A model generated the notes under the pieces. It was not told the origin of the DNA, searched no databases, and saw only the letters and a list, made by a program, of their open reading frames with translations. A DNA stretch of 64,000 nucleotides, taken from Anastatus disparis. Its lineage: Eukaryota > Arthropoda > Insecta > Hymenoptera > Eupelmidae. The position numbers and the translations under genes were made by a program. Location of the stretch: the NCBI GenBank assembly GCA_017163975.1, contig JAFFSR010000316.1, positions 1,152,001-1,216,000 of the forward strand. The letters run 5' to 3'. Positions within the stretch are counted from its first letter, which is position 1; the number at the start of each line of letters is the position of its first letter. Of the stretch, positions 1-11,639 are shown one piece after another.

Positions 1-258
1 CTTGTCAATGTATATGAGAAAGCATCGATATAACACTAAAAAAGTATCTAGTAGCCACCATTTTAGATCCGCCATTTTGAATTCTTCAATTCTGATCTCA
101 GATTCAGATTCAGCGACCCCTAAATTAAAGTGTACCAAGTTTCATTTAAATTGATTGGAAAACAAGAAAATTATTTCATTTGATCATATACGATGCATTA
201 TCAGAATAAGCCTGACTTTTTTTTTATCATATATGATCAATTGCCAGGTAACCAGTCA

Positions 259-342
259 AGTAATTATATTTTTAAAAAAATGATATATCTACATATCTAT
301 GACTACATCATTTAAAGCTAATGATATGTACTCTCATCGGTT

Positions 343-419
<77 letters not shown>

Positions 420-616
420 ATATTTCATATCAATTCCTATAATCAAAAAATAAAAATCACCAAAATTCTAAAAATATATTTAATTTTGTACCCAAAGCAA
501 ACAAAAATATTTTCATATATATATTGAACCGAATAGAGTACATATCATTAGTTTTAAATGATGTAATCATGGATATGCAGATATATAATTTTTTTTTTAA
601 ATATAATTACTTAATA
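259..616. repeat. Inverted repeat around a (TA)n core
   Basis: About 85 bp at 259-345 is repeated in inverted orientation at about 530-616, with a few mismatches. The arms share a block containing TACATCATTTAAA and GATATGTACTC. The loop holds a long (TA)n run at about 344-416 and AT-rich sequence. It looks like a small foldback element whose core contains or expanded a microsatellite. No protein is supported; the 68-codon frame here is the microsatellite translated. Confidence 0.7.
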
Positions 617-755
617 TATCGATCAAACGAATACGGATCTATGTAGTACTGTTGAAAATGAGTACATTTCATTTTTTTACAGTTCCAACTCCAGTGGAAT
701 CCGAATTTCCGTCATTTTTAAGGGGTTTCGTCCTACTGTGCGGTGGTTTGTTTAA

Positions 756-916
756 CCTTCAGGCGGCCGGCATGACCCCTTTCGGGGTCATCTGATGTTG
801 GCCACTTATCAAATCATGATTTGTAAAAAATTTCCATACTAAACTTTCAAAAATATCTAGTGGTAAGTAGCCAACATCAGATGACCCCGAAAGGGACCAC
901 CCCGGCCGCCTGAAGG
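756..916. mobile_element. TTAA-flanked MITE (piggyBac-like ends), 161 bp
   Basis: The element is bounded by TTAA at 752-755 and 917-920. Its ends are CCTTCAGGCGGCCGG and the exact reverse complement, and the arms stay nearly complementary for about 45 bp. A subterminal hairpin TGACCCC/GGGGTCA sits at about 768-791. TTAA duplication with CC-starting ends is typical of piggyBac-type elements; there is no coding capacity. Confidence 0.85.
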
Positions 917-959
917 TTAATCTGTGAAAGTGTGTATTATTAAAGCGACTTCGAAGTAG

Positions 960-1352
960 CTTTTCTTTTCGAAGTCGAAAGATTAAATAATACAACAAAG
1001 ATCAGTGATATATTTTTAATCTGTTCCGAACATCCAGGACTGAACTTAAGCTTAAAAATTGATGAGATAATAATAAACTCTGCGACTAAAAATATGATTG
1101 CACAAATAAAATAAAAATAAACGGAAAATATGAGAGAGGAATACGTAAGTGACATAATTAATAATACCAAAAATGTGGATTTGGATGTAATATGTAATTC
1201 AGAAATTCAAAAATTAAAAGTAGAAAACTCTCTATTAAAACAGCTGGTTATGGAATTGAAAGAAAAAATTATCAACTTAGAAGTGTAATCGATAATAACA
1301 ACACTGAGGAAAAAGCAAACAAACTAACATACTCAAAAGGAGTGACTGCATA
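960..1352 (+). pseudogene. Decayed LINE ORF1 (gag-like) coiled-coil fragment
   Basis: Plus-strand translation gives short segments in successive frames. A 53-codon piece starting at the ATG at 1129 ends in a heptad-like, Leu/Lys/Glu-rich stretch (KLKVENSLLKQLVMELKEK). A downstream piece ends in KLTYSKGVTA. Coiled coil followed by a Ser/Tyr-rich linker resembles the N-terminal half of Jockey-type ORF1 proteins. Stops and frame changes show it is dead. The family assignment rests on general resemblance only. Confidence 0.4.
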
Positions 1353-1507
1353 AAATATAAAACAAATAGATTTACAAAATCAATAATCAAAAAGGAAATG
1401 ATATGACAAGAATAATTTGAAAAAATGCGTTGCTGGCTGCTTGACTAAAAAGAGAAGTTTTTATTCAAACAAAAAAAATATATTTTAAAAATGGTATGAA
1501 ATACATA

Positions 1508-2585
1508 CACTGCCGCCGAGATGCTTTTGCCCCCCTTCGTCTAAAATTGACTTATCTAAAAAGTTTTATAACTCTGGAAAAAATGGTTGTAGCCTAAAAA
1601 TTCCAACGGGATTCGAAAGATTGTTGAAAATTCTTTCAAAAACTATTGGTTTGATATAAAAAAAACATTCTTTTTGTATCTCTTATCCTTGTTTAAAAAG
1701 AAATTTTTTTTAACTTTGTTTTGACTTTGTAAAGTAGTGTTCAATTTTAGTAGAAATCGTTACATTAATACAAAACCAAATAGATTTTAAAGCTTATATT
1801 TCGACGATGAAAATGCAATATCGAACGTCTAGATTCGACCTTTTAAACCAGAGTTATAAGATTTTATATTTAAAAATAAAGTTTTTTTCGATGTATGAAT
1901 ATCTCTGAATATAAGAGGAATAGAAAAATTTGTCAGAGAAAGAAAATGTTCCTTTTTGGTCAAACAATAATAATATATAATAAAAAACTCATTTCGAAAA
2001 AAATTTTTTTTTTTTGTTGTAATGTAATGAAATTTTGATATCTTTAAAATATTGAACAACATGGGTAAAAAAAGCAAAAAAAAAATAATTTTTTCCGAAA
2101 TGAATTTTTTATTATATATTATTATTATTTGACCAAAAAGGGACATTTTCTCTCTCTCTGACAAATTTTTCTATTCCTCTTAAATTCAGAGATATTCATA
2201 CATCGAAAAAAACCTTATTTTTAAATATAAAATCTTATAACTCTGGTTTAAAAGGTTGAATCTAGACGTTCGATATTGCATTTTCATCGTCGAAATATAA
2301 GCTTTAAAATCTATTTGGTTTTGTATTAATGTAACGATTTCTACTAAAATTGAACACTATTTTACAAAGTCAAAACAAAATTTAAAAAATTTCTTTCTAA
2401 ACAAAGATAAGAGATACGAAAAAATGGTATTTTTTATATCAAACCAATAGTTTTTGAAAGAATTTTCAACAATCTTTCGAATCCCGTCGGAATTTTTAGG
2501 CTACGACCATTTTTTCCAGAGTTATAAAACTTTTTAGATAAGTCGATTTTAGACGAAGGGGGGCAAAAGTATCTTGGCGGCAGTG
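1508..2585. mobile_element. Foldback element, almost fully palindromic, 1.08 kb, TA target site
   Basis: The whole segment is one inverted repeat with its centre near 2046. It starts TA|CACTGCCGCC and ends GGCGGCAGTG|TA, so TA at 1506-1507 and 2586-2587 is the likely target duplication. The arms (about 530 bp each) match over nearly their full length with scattered substitutions. It has no coding capacity; the 111-codon minus-strand frame inside is a by-product of the palindrome. TA targeting suggests a Tc1/mariner-mobilised non-autonomous element. Confidence 0.85.
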
Positions 2586-2587
2586 TA

Positions 2588-3660
2588 TAAATGATAATGA
2601 AGTAATGTAGAGTAATGTTCTATTATCTTTTAAATAAAGCAATTACGTTTATCTACTTGGGCACAGATCGAGGCCTTGCCAATTACTTGTGATTGAATGC
2701 CTTGTAAAAATAATTTTTCTTTTATTAGATGTATGAAAGTGCACGTGTAGACTAGAGGGAGTATAAGATAATTATCACTCTTAAAACCAAATTCTCTTAA
2801 ATAAAATATATAAAGATAACCTAGAACTGTGTGCAAAAAAGGAAAAAAAAATACACAAATAAAGTTATAATTGATGAAAGAAAAAAGAAATATTATGAAT
2901 TGATTGTGCGGAGATTCGCGAGTAAAATCACAGAAATGCGTAGAAAATTCGAGAAACCGTTAGTAAAATAAAACCAACGTGACGTTCAAGTTCAAAGTCG
3001 AATAGAGGTGATTACAGGTTGAGTGTTGCGTGCACGTAAAATTAAATAAAGACGTATAAGATATAAGTCGCGAACAAACAAAAAATTTTAATATAACCTC
3101 GAAAAAAGTATTAAAGTGAATTTTGCTGACATGTTGAGAACGATGGATGTACTCTGAGGAAATAGTTCTACCTAAAACAATCGTATGTTTCCTAGACATT
3201 CTCGAAGGGGCATGCGGAGGTTGTGCATGTCGGTAAAGCGTGAGTATAATAAAATTGATTAATTTGATATTCGTGTGTTGCGCACACAATACTAATAAAT
3301 AATCATTTTAAAGTCATAACTTTGTGAAATGGTAAATTGTAAATAATATTTGACGGTGTGATTTTATTTGTATTTTTATTTTCGCGTAGGTCCTATATAC
3401 TTGTTCGGTTGACGAAGATTGACCGTAAACGGTAACTTTAAACAATAACTGAACTGTTTATTCATTTGATTGTTTGTTTACCGTAATTTATTTATCGTAG
3501 TGTTGTATTAATTAATTTGTTTAGTGTATTTATTTATTTAATTGTTTCGTTTATTTATACAATCTAGTCCATATAAGACTAATTAATATCGATCAAGACC
3601 AGTTAGGATTTATAGTACAGAATTACCGTTTTCATTAATTGTACATAACCTCTAGTAACA
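2588..3660. other. No gene seen; AT-rich
   Basis: There is no convincing reading frame, RNA gene or inverted repeat here. The stretch precedes a gag-like relic and could include its leader or LTR, but I found no second LTR copy to prove it. Confidence 0.4.
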
Positions 3661-3662
3661 AA

Positions 3663-4170
3663 ATGGCGAGCGGCATCGTGCCCACAAATAGCATGTTAGA
3701 TGAAGAATCAGGTAAAATCTTATCGACTTTATTGTCTTTAGGCGTACCGAGCAGTACGCCTAAAGACAATGAAAAAAGAAATGAACATGGCGCGTATGGA
3801 AAATGAATAGATAAAAATATAATGCTCGTGGGTCAGGAAGATAGTATAAACTTAAGTAATTATAGTAATTCATTAGGAATTAGCGAAGCTCAAAGGATAG
3901 AAGATTATTATTAACATCAAATGCATGGAATGAAAAAAAATTATGAAGCCAAATCAGGAATTTTTATTAAAAGAATAGAGTCGCTAGAAATAAAACGCAA
4001 GAGCAGGAACACAAGATGTTCGCAATCGCAAGCAAATACCAACACGCGTAGATGATAATAATTTCGATAATGCGCAATCGCAGAATAGGAATGAACAGCC
4101 GGATAACGTTAGATTAAGTGAGCAACAAGGTAACGTGATAGTACGAAATAATCTTGTACAGACCCGATAA
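3663..4170 (+). pseudogene. Gag-like relic, broken by stops
   Basis: An ATG at 3663 opens 47 codons (MASGIVPTNSMLDEESGKIL...). After a TGA, the same general sequence style continues: Ser/Asn-rich, then Lys/Glu/Arg-rich pieces with a further stop near 3914. This looks like the N-terminal part of a retrotransposon gag, possibly Ty3-like, but no zinc knuckle or pol follows because the large inverted element begins at 4352. Function is inferred from composition and TE context only. Confidence 0.3.
3731..3770. repeat. Perfect 17-bp stem hairpin, 6-nt loop
   Basis: ATTGTCTTTAGGCGTAC at 3731-3747 is exactly reverse-complemented at 3754-3770, with loop CGAGCA. It lies inside the translated part of the gag-like relic (codons for about LLSLGVPSSTPKDN), so the hairpin is also read through in frame. 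Confidence 0.9.
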
Positions 4171-5159
4171 ATGAATTTTCCCTTCTTGAAGCACGACCAC
4201 GATTCAAAACGCAAACTAAGTTACAAAATGTCATGGAACAGAGCGCGGTGTTGTTTTTTCTTTCATATTTATACCTAGTTTTAAAGCATTTTATCTTAAA
4301 AAAATTTATTATCAATCTTCAATAGTCTGGGAATTATATATATATATATATGGTACATTTCACACGAACTGAGAGAGCAAAGTAATAAAAATCGCTGAAA
4401 CTCTAAGAAATTATTCTTTTTATTACCCAAAATGAACAAAAAAATTTTCAAGAATCTAGATTGAAAAAATAGAGAGCTACAAAACCTTGAAATTTGAAAA
4501 TTTTTCAAAATTTTTGGAAAAGCCAATATTATCATTTTTTTCCTGAAAATCCTGATGTTTTAGAGAAAAATTAATAGAATCACTTCTTGTTGTAAATGAA
4601 GAGAGAAGTGAGCATGATTTTTTACAGACCTGAATTTTGCAGTTTTCTGATTGGTTCTTATATGTATAAAATGAAAATTGAAATTATTTATTGTTCGCCA
4701 CTCAATAAATTGGCTTTCAAGGGCTTATTTTCTTCTATTTTTTATGAACTTTGAAATAAATTTTTGATTGTGTAAGTCAGAGCCACCAATAAGAAGTTAT
4801 GGCAGTTTAAAATATAAATTTTCATGTATTATTTATTTTTTTTATTAAAAATAGCCTGTCGTATATTAAACATAAGCATCTGATTTTAATACCTAAAAAA
4901 CTATAAAAATAAGTTTAAAAATCTTATGATAGGATATTATTTATCAATTAGAAGCTTAATTATTAATTAAACATTACTCTTTATTATAATAATTCCAATT
5001 ACTTTCAAAAAGCAAATAAGACTTTGAGTTATTGTAAGCTTAAACAGTTATTTTTTAATAAAAATTCACTTATTTTTAAGAGTTGTTTCATCAATAAAAA
5101 AGAATAATTAAATATTCATTATTTTACTCGGCTTAACTTTCTATAAAAAGTATCTGTTA

Positions 5160-6338
5160 AATGGAAAATGATGATATAATTTTGGAACACACACTGTTAA
5201 AGGAAATGATAGTGGCTTCCAGTACATCTAAATTCAGGATCTGTATCATCTTTTTAATGAGCTGTTACAATTGGAGTACTGACTTTTAGATTAGCATTAA
5301 TAATTTCATTAATACGAGGTATACCTTGAGTCGTGTTCATTGATGCTACACGAGCGAAATGGAAAGTTTTCAAGAGTATTCAAGTACAAGGTTCTTCAAT
5401 ACTTTGTGCAGCTAAAGCACTAACTGCAGTGCCTTGATCAATTTTTGCTTCCATACATTTATCCTTACTTGTATAAATAAATTTAACAAGTTCTGACATA
5501 GTTAAACGTACAATATACCTGTGAACTAGGGCATCTGATTTAATATGCTGTCTAATCCTAGCAATTACAATTGCAACTGTTTTTAAAAATTGAGCTTATT
5601 CTCACTTAAATAATTCACTTACACAAGAATATTTCTCTGACATCAAAAGTTCAGAGGTTACTTTTACAACGCCAGGGCCATCAAATGGATTTTCAATTTT
5701 ATACGCTGATATTGATTTAATATCATCAAGAACTCTTTTATAATCAACAAGACAGTATTTGCCTCCCATGTACGTTGGGTCCATGGAATCTACACCATAA
5801 AGAATTCGAGCAATATCACCAACACAATTTTTAACTATCATATTATCATAATGTAAACAAAGATCTTCTAAACTGATACTAATCTTTTTTTTACGTATCC
5901 AGTTCTAGCGATTTTAACACACGATGACCACTATTAGTTTGTTGTCCTATATAAGCCATCATTTATAGAATATTAATAAAACTCCCCTTAGATCCTGATA
6001 ATGCCACAACTAAGAGACTATTACTGGGATGAAGTTCTTTCAAACAGACTTTACTAGCATGGTCACGAATAACTGAAAATTTCTTCAAAATTATGATTTT
6101 AATACTTTCTTCTTCGAAACAACCAGGTTGACAAGACAATCGACCACTTTCCATTTTATGAACATACTTAATGCACTTTACATAACCATTGTTAAGTAAT
6201 TTTTGTTTTGCTTCTAATCAACTGTGTCAAGAAAATGTCCATTATTTGATTCCAGAATCAAGTAAAATTTTTCTTCTACATCTCTGTCCAATGTTACCAA
6301 CTACAATTTTTTCATTAATATTTTTCATGAAATTAAGG
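5160..6338 (-). pseudogene. POLR3A: RNA polymerase III largest subunit (RPC1) C-terminal fragment, left-arm copy
   Basis: The minus strand, from high to low coordinate, reads pieces of the RPC1 C-terminal half in correct order. These are a MESGRLSCQPGC segment (6154 downwards), VIRDHASKVCLKELHPSNS, the conserved SGSKGSFIN motif, then AETGY, MDPTYMGGK (about 5770), a LDDIKSISAYK stretch, and an EAKIDQGTAVSALAAQSIEE motif followed by [13 protein letters not shown]. In pol III these build the funnel, trigger-loop and jaw region. There are no introns in the retained parts, so a processed retrocopy is likely. It is dead: there are several stops and frameshifts, and about 50 codons are missing between the VGQQ and AETGY motifs. 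Next to the conserved EE, the usual GEPGTQ context is altered to EEPCT. The host parent gene lies outside the window. Confidence 0.8.
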
Positions 6339-7623
6339 CACAGAAATTAAAAAAGAGCTTCCAGTATTGGTGATATTAGAAAATTAAATAATCAATCTTC
6401 TAGCTTAAAAGAAAATGTAATAGTAACCGATGATGTGAACAAAAATTTTGATAATGTTGGTATGCATAATATCAAAAATTTAGATAGTCAAAAAAATGAG
6501 AATGACAAATCTTCATCTAATAAGAAAATACTAAATATTTTGAATGATAAGCAAAAAAGTAAATCTTTTTCCAATGTAAAACATATCTCAGAGAAGTATT
6601 ACTTTTTTTATATAGATGTATGTCTCCTTAACCTTGGTCTCTCAGTCTAACCAAGGAAGTATGCTTCTATAAGCATCTATCTGCAAATTTAAATTTGTTT
6701 ATGCATAGGTTATAGCAGGAGCGAATACGCAGTGTCAGTATTTCTATGATGATATGATAATACAAATATTTATACGTTTTAAATTGTGCAATTTCAGTGG
6801 TTGTGAATGTATGTAACAGTGCAAAGTACATTTAATTTTAAGATTTATAATTAAACAATTTTATACTAGTAAGAACATGATTTGTCAAGAACATCTATAA
6901 AATATTTTTAGTGAATAATAGCGGTAGCAATCTTTTTTTCAATTTAGATTCTGACTTAATCTAAAAATGTTTAAAGCTGTTCAGTATTATTTCTTCTTAA
7001 TAAGTATTATTAATCATATTTTAAGTTTTTTCTCTGCTTTTATTAGAATAAAAAGAGAAATTGAAGAGGGATGTTTTAAAAGAATTTGCTTTTATAATTG
7101 AAAAATCAAATGGATTTATTCAGCAAACATTGGTTTTAAATTACTTGGACTTATTCTTACTAAAGCACTAACATTTATTGTAGCTAGAAATTTTTTCATT
7201 TAATTGTCTTGTTGGAATGATATTTTTGATTTATATCCGTAATGCTATTTTGTTTGTTCAGAAATTTCATTTTTAAGATTAGCATTTTGGTGGACCTATT
7301 TCAGTTATTGATGTTTATGTGCAGATAATAGGTACGAGATGGATGCAATTGGTTATGTGATTAAACAATAAAAGATGGAGTTTTAGTTCTTGTTGGTAGT
7401 CATTTAAGAGATTTAATATCTTATACAATATATCTAAAAGCTTTAAAAGTCAAAATTCATGCGTGTTGCTTTACCAAGATTATGTTTTAACTTGTTAATA
7501 GTCTAAAGTATATGAAAATTAAATCAGCAAGATATGATTTACATTTTGATACTGGATATTGTTTACATGAAAAGAGACAATCGTTACTGTTCACTATGAC
7601 GTTACTGTTCACAAATGAAAACT
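6339..7623. other. Central spacer of the POLR3A-bearing element
   Basis: This is single-copy within the element. A 71-codon plus frame at 6435-6650 is Asn/Lys-rich low complexity and not recognisable. Near the right inner junction (about 7577-7613) the word CGTTACTGTTCAC occurs twice in tandem. No transposase, RT or RNA gene was found. Confidence 0.5.
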
Positions 7624-7639
7624 CCTCAATTTCATGAAA

Positions 7640-8790
7640 AATATTAATGAAAAAATTGTAGTTGCTGGTAACATTAGACAGAGAGATATAAAAGAAAAAT
7701 TTTACTTGATTCTGGAATCAAATGACATTTTCTTGACACAGTTGATTAGAAGCAAAACAAGAATTATTTAACAATGGCTATGTAAAGTGCATTAAGTATG
7801 TTCATAAAATGGAAAGTGGTCGATTGTCTTGTCAACCTGGTTGTTTCGAAGAAGAAAGTATTAAAATCATAATTTTGAAGAAATTTTCAGTTATTCGTGA
7901 TCATGCTGGTAAAGTCTGTTTAAAAGAACTTCATCCTAGTAATAGTCTCTTAGTTGTGGCATTATCAGGATCTAAGGAAAGCTTTATTAATATTCTATAA
8001 ATGATGGCTTGGGTAGGACAACATACTAATAGTGGTCATCGTGTGTTAACATCGCTGAAACTGGATACATAAAAAGAAGATTGGTAAGAGTTTAGAAGAT
8101 CTTTGTTTACATTATGATAATATGACAGTTAAAAATTTTGTTGGTGATATTGCTCAAATTCGTAATTGGTATAGATTCTATGGACCCAACGTACATGGGA
8201 GGCAAAGACTGTCTTGTTGATGATAAAAGAATTCTTGATGATATTAAATCAATATCAGCGTACAAAATTGAAAATCTATTTGATGACCCTGGTGTTATAA
8301 AAGTAACCTTTGAACTTTTGATGTCAGAGGAATATTCTTGTGTAAGTGAAGTATTTAAGTGAGAATAAGCTCAATTTTTAAAAACAGTTGCAATTGTAAT
8401 TGCTAGGATTAGACAGCATATTAAATCAGATGCCCTAGTTCACAGGTATATTGTACGTTTAACTATGTCAGAACTTGTTAAATTTATTTATACAAGTAAG
8501 GATAAATGTATGGAAGCAAAAATTGATCAAGGCACTGCAGTTAGTGCTTTAGCTGCACAAAGTATTGAAGAACCTTGTACTTGAATACCCTTGAAAACTT
8601 TCCATTTCGCTCGTGTAGCATCAATGAACACGACTCAAGGTATAACTCGTATTAATGAAATTATTAATGCTAATCTAAAAGTCAGTACTCCAATTGTAAC
8701 AGCTCATTAAAAAGATGATACAGATCCTGAATTTAGATGTACTGGAAGCCACTATCATTTCCTTTAACAGTGTGTGTTCCAAAATTATAT
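7640..8790 (+). pseudogene. POLR3A: RNA polymerase III largest subunit (RPC1) C-terminal fragment, right-arm copy
   Basis: This mirrors the left-arm copy and has the same domain order. MESGRLSCQPGC starts at 7809, SGSKESFIN lies near 7970, AETGY near 8055, MDPTYMGGKD at about 8178, and the QGTAVSALAAQSIEE block near 8530. The first 63-codon block differs from the left copy at only two residues (G for S in DHAGKV, and E for G in SGSKESF). Both copies share the same internal deletion and the same in-frame stop after FINIL, so the damage came before the inverted duplication. Not functional. Confidence 0.8.
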
Positions 8791-9866
8791 CATCATTTTC
8801 CATTTAACAGATACTTTTTATAGAAAGTTAAGCCGAGTAAAATAATGAATATTTAATTATTCTTTTTTATTGATGAAACAACTCTTAAAAATAAGTGAAT
8901 TTTTATCAAAAAATAACTGTTTAAGCTTACAATAACTCAAAGTCTTATTTGCTTTTTGAAAGTAATTGGAATTATTATAATAAAGAGTAATGTTTAATTA
9001 ATAATTAAGCTTCTAATTGATAAATGACATCCTATTATAAGATTTTTAAACTTATTTTTATAGTTTTTTAGGTATTAAAACCAGATGCTTATGTTTGATA
9101 TACAACATTATACATATAAGAACCAATCAGAAAACTGCAAAATTCAGGTCTGTAAAAAATCATGCTAATAAAAATTGCTTTTCTCTTCATTTACAACAAG
9201 AAGTGATCTTATTGATTTTTCTCTAAAACATCAGGACTTGCAGAAAAAAAATGATAAAATTGGAACTTTTCCAAAAATTTTGAAAAATTTTCAAATTTCA
9301 AGGTCCTGTAGCTCTTGATTCTTTCAATCTAGATGTTTGAAATATTTTTTACATATTTTGGGTAACAAAAAGAATAATTATTTAGAGTTTCAGCGATTTT
9401 TATTTTTTTGCTTTCTCAATTAGTGTGAAATGTCCCATATATTTATATCCATGTGTATATTTTCGAAACCATTTTAAATTGTTTTATATACCTAGGGACC
9501 TCATTCGATCGTTTTTCTCTTTAAAGGCACGATTAAGACAAGATAAATACACAAATATGACATCGTTGGATTATTTTTTTTCTTAAATATTTAGGCACAT
9601 TTTATAATTCATTTAAATACAAAAATTATTATATACACGCGCACACTCGCAAGCACACAAACGCAGACAAACAAATACATATATACATATACAAATATAT
9701 AGTGCGTAGTCTAATAAAGCCAATGTGAGTGCCCTCTGCAATTTATCCAGGCTTGGGACTGGCATGATAAGATTGCTGTATTACACTCATTCCACCATTC
9801 ATATTTTTCATACGTTCTACACATTCATCTATTCTTAAAAGAGAAGGAAGAAAAATCTTTTTTTAA
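8791..9866. other. Non-coding arm tail and AT-rich flank with CA-type simple sequence
   Basis: Up to 9436 this is the outer part of the right inverted arm, with no reading frame. From 9437 the DNA is AT-rich, with a degenerate CA/AT simple repeat at about 9630-9700. No gene is visible. Confidence 0.5.
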
Positions 9867-10013
9867 CCTTTGGAGGACGGTGGTGGTCCCTAAATGGACC
9901 ACCCTGAGAATACAAACTATTTAATGTTTTTAACCTTAAATTTCACCTAAAAACATTAAATAGTTAGTGTTCTCAGGGTGGTGTCTAAAGTAACCACCCC
10001 CATCCTCTAAAGG
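9867..10013. mobile_element. TTAA-flanked MITE, 147 bp
   Basis: TTAA lies at 9863-9866 and 10014-10017. The ends are CCTTTGGAGGACGG and, reversed, CCTTTAGAGGATGG. The subterminal GGTGGTCC/GGACCACC forms an 8-bp stem. Internal ACTATTTAATG words are also inverted. It shares the GGTGGTCCCT subterminal word with the MITEs at 756 and 21.7 kb, so they form one superfamily. The half element at 21.7 kb is the closest match. Confidence 0.85.
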
Positions 10014-10254
10014 TTAAATATAAATTCATTTTTTAATAGAAGATAAAATTAGAATATAATAGTTCTGCTTTACTCTCTTTTGCAAGCATTTAATAATTTT
10101 TATTGGAAAATAAATATATAAAAGAATAATAGATGAATATCATTTTGCATGATAGGTTTTCATAGGTCCAGAGCTCTACCAAGATTTTTTTTATGTATTT
10201 TGACCCACTGATTACAAATATCGAGGGTAGAAATTTGTTAACAAATTAAAAAAT

Positions 10255-10890
10255 TACCAAAGTTGTTAAAAAAAAAATTCCATCGTAATCTTTGATCAAT
10301 TTTGAACCAAAAAGCCTTATATAATTTTTTTTGTAAGATGTTTAGTTTCGTTATAAAAAATTGTCAAAGCTTAAAAGAATCAGTTTTTTACGATTTTAGA
10401 TCGCATATTGCTTAATTGTTTATGCATAATCCTTAACTTGACAAAGTTTGAAAAAATTTTCAACTATTATACTTTGATTTCACTAAAATGATGTTATTAT
10501 TGTGGATGTCTAGTTTTTGAGTATATAAGTCGCGAACATTGCGTGCTTTAAGCGAGCTTAACGGTCTGGCTGGTGTAGGAACGAAAGAATTTTCGCTAGC
10601 TAAAATACACTATGTTTGCGGCTTGCATACTCAAAAACTAGCCATCCAAAATAAAAAAAAACCTTTTTAGTAAAATTAAAGTACAATATTTGAAGAATAT
10701 TTTAAGCTTTGCTAAGTTAAAAATAATGCATAAACAATTGAGTAATACGCGATCAAAAATCGTGAAAAACTGATTTTCTTGCACTTTGACAACTTTATAC
10801 AACAAAATTTAACATCTTACGAAAAAAGTTGTAAACTGTTTTTGTTTAAAATTAATAAAGACGGAATAAGGTTTGAGTAACAATCTTTAC
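10255..10890. repeat. Diverged inverted repeat of about 640 bp
   Basis: Left-arm words such as AATTGTTTATGCATAA (about 10417) and CTAGTTTTTGAGTAT (about 10509) are mirrored at about 10727-10742 and 10628-10642. The centre is near 10570. It is older than the other foldbacks, judging by many substitutions, and its termini are not sharp enough to name a target duplication. Confidence 0.65.
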
Positions 10891-10961
10891 TTGAGTTGGG
10901 TCTACGAATTCCAGTCTGAATATTTGATAATAATGATTGATGAAATAGTATAATTAATTGA

Positions 10962-10965
<4 letters not shown>

Positions 10966-11024
<59 letters not shown>
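10966..11024. repeat. (TA)n microsatellite at the edge of the Tc1/mariner-like element
   Basis: A nearly pure TA run abuts the left terminus of the 7.5 kb element. The matching right terminus also abuts (TA)n (18505-18550), so the element appears to have landed inside a TA run. Confidence 0.9.
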
Positions 11025-11027
<3 letters not shown>

Positions 11028-11639
11028 GATGTTCCAAAAGAATGGATCCCCCTGAATAACTTTTCAGGATCACATTTTCCGAGAAAATGTTTTGGACAAA
11101 AGTTGTTAGGTTTGATCCAAGAAATCAACAGATAACCTTGGCTTTGACCCTAAAAATATTTTTTAAGGTTATTTGGAAGTAAAATTATTTTTTTTGAATG
11201 GGAACCCCTAATTTTCACCTCGGAAATAAAGAGATCGGGAAAGTTTACATCCAGATACGTATTTGGGTCAAAATTACCTTCTAGGGGTCACATAAAGGTC
11301 ATTTGAAGCTTGGATGAAAAAATTGAAGAAGATCGCGTTATAAGATAAATTACAGAACGCAGTCGTAGAGTTTGGTTTAATATGATTTAAGGAATTGACA
11401 GGTAACCTTGTTTTTGACCCCAAAGTTATTTTTCAAGGTTATTTCAAGGTCAAATTTAAATAAAAAATCAAATCCCGAATTTTGACTCCGAAAATGAAGA
11501 GATCGGGAAATTTCACGTCCAAATACATATTTGACCGTGGGTCAAAATTACCCCTAAGAGGTTACATGAAGGTCATTTAAAGTTTCAAGACAAAACTGCG
11601 AGGAGATTGCATTATGAAATACACAGACACAGGCGCAGA

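Larger units (their letters stand above)
4352..9436. mobile_element. 5.1 kb element with inverted arms of about 1.8-2.0 kb, each carrying a POLR3A fragment
   Basis: The left arm (4352 to about 6338) and right arm (about 7624-9436) are inverted copies, with only a few percent mismatch where I compared them. The termini are GGTACATTTCACAC and, on the other strand, GGGACATTTCACAC, both next to TA-rich sequence. The left arm has about 192 bp (4669-4860) missing from the right arm near 9105. Both arms hold the same broken RNA polymerase III largest-subunit fragment reading outwards from the centre. The 1.3 kb centre (6339-7623) has no recognisable transposase. It is either a non-autonomous transposon that captured a retrocopy or a segmental inverted duplication. 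Confidence 0.75.

Noticed and set aside
321..527. 68-codon frame rich in Ile-Tyr
   Set aside because: It is the (TA)n microsatellite translated.
1829..2164. 111-codon minus-strand frame
   Set aside because: It lies across the centre of the foldback element; its codons reflect the palindrome and have no motif.
1508..2585. Link between the foldback ends and the GC-rich hairpin at 53.6 kb
   Set aside because: Both have a GCTTTTGCCC-like word, but alignment beyond it fails.
5160..8790. Functional POLR3A gene
   Set aside because: Only C-terminal pieces are present, with shared stops and a deletion of about 50 codons, in duplicate.
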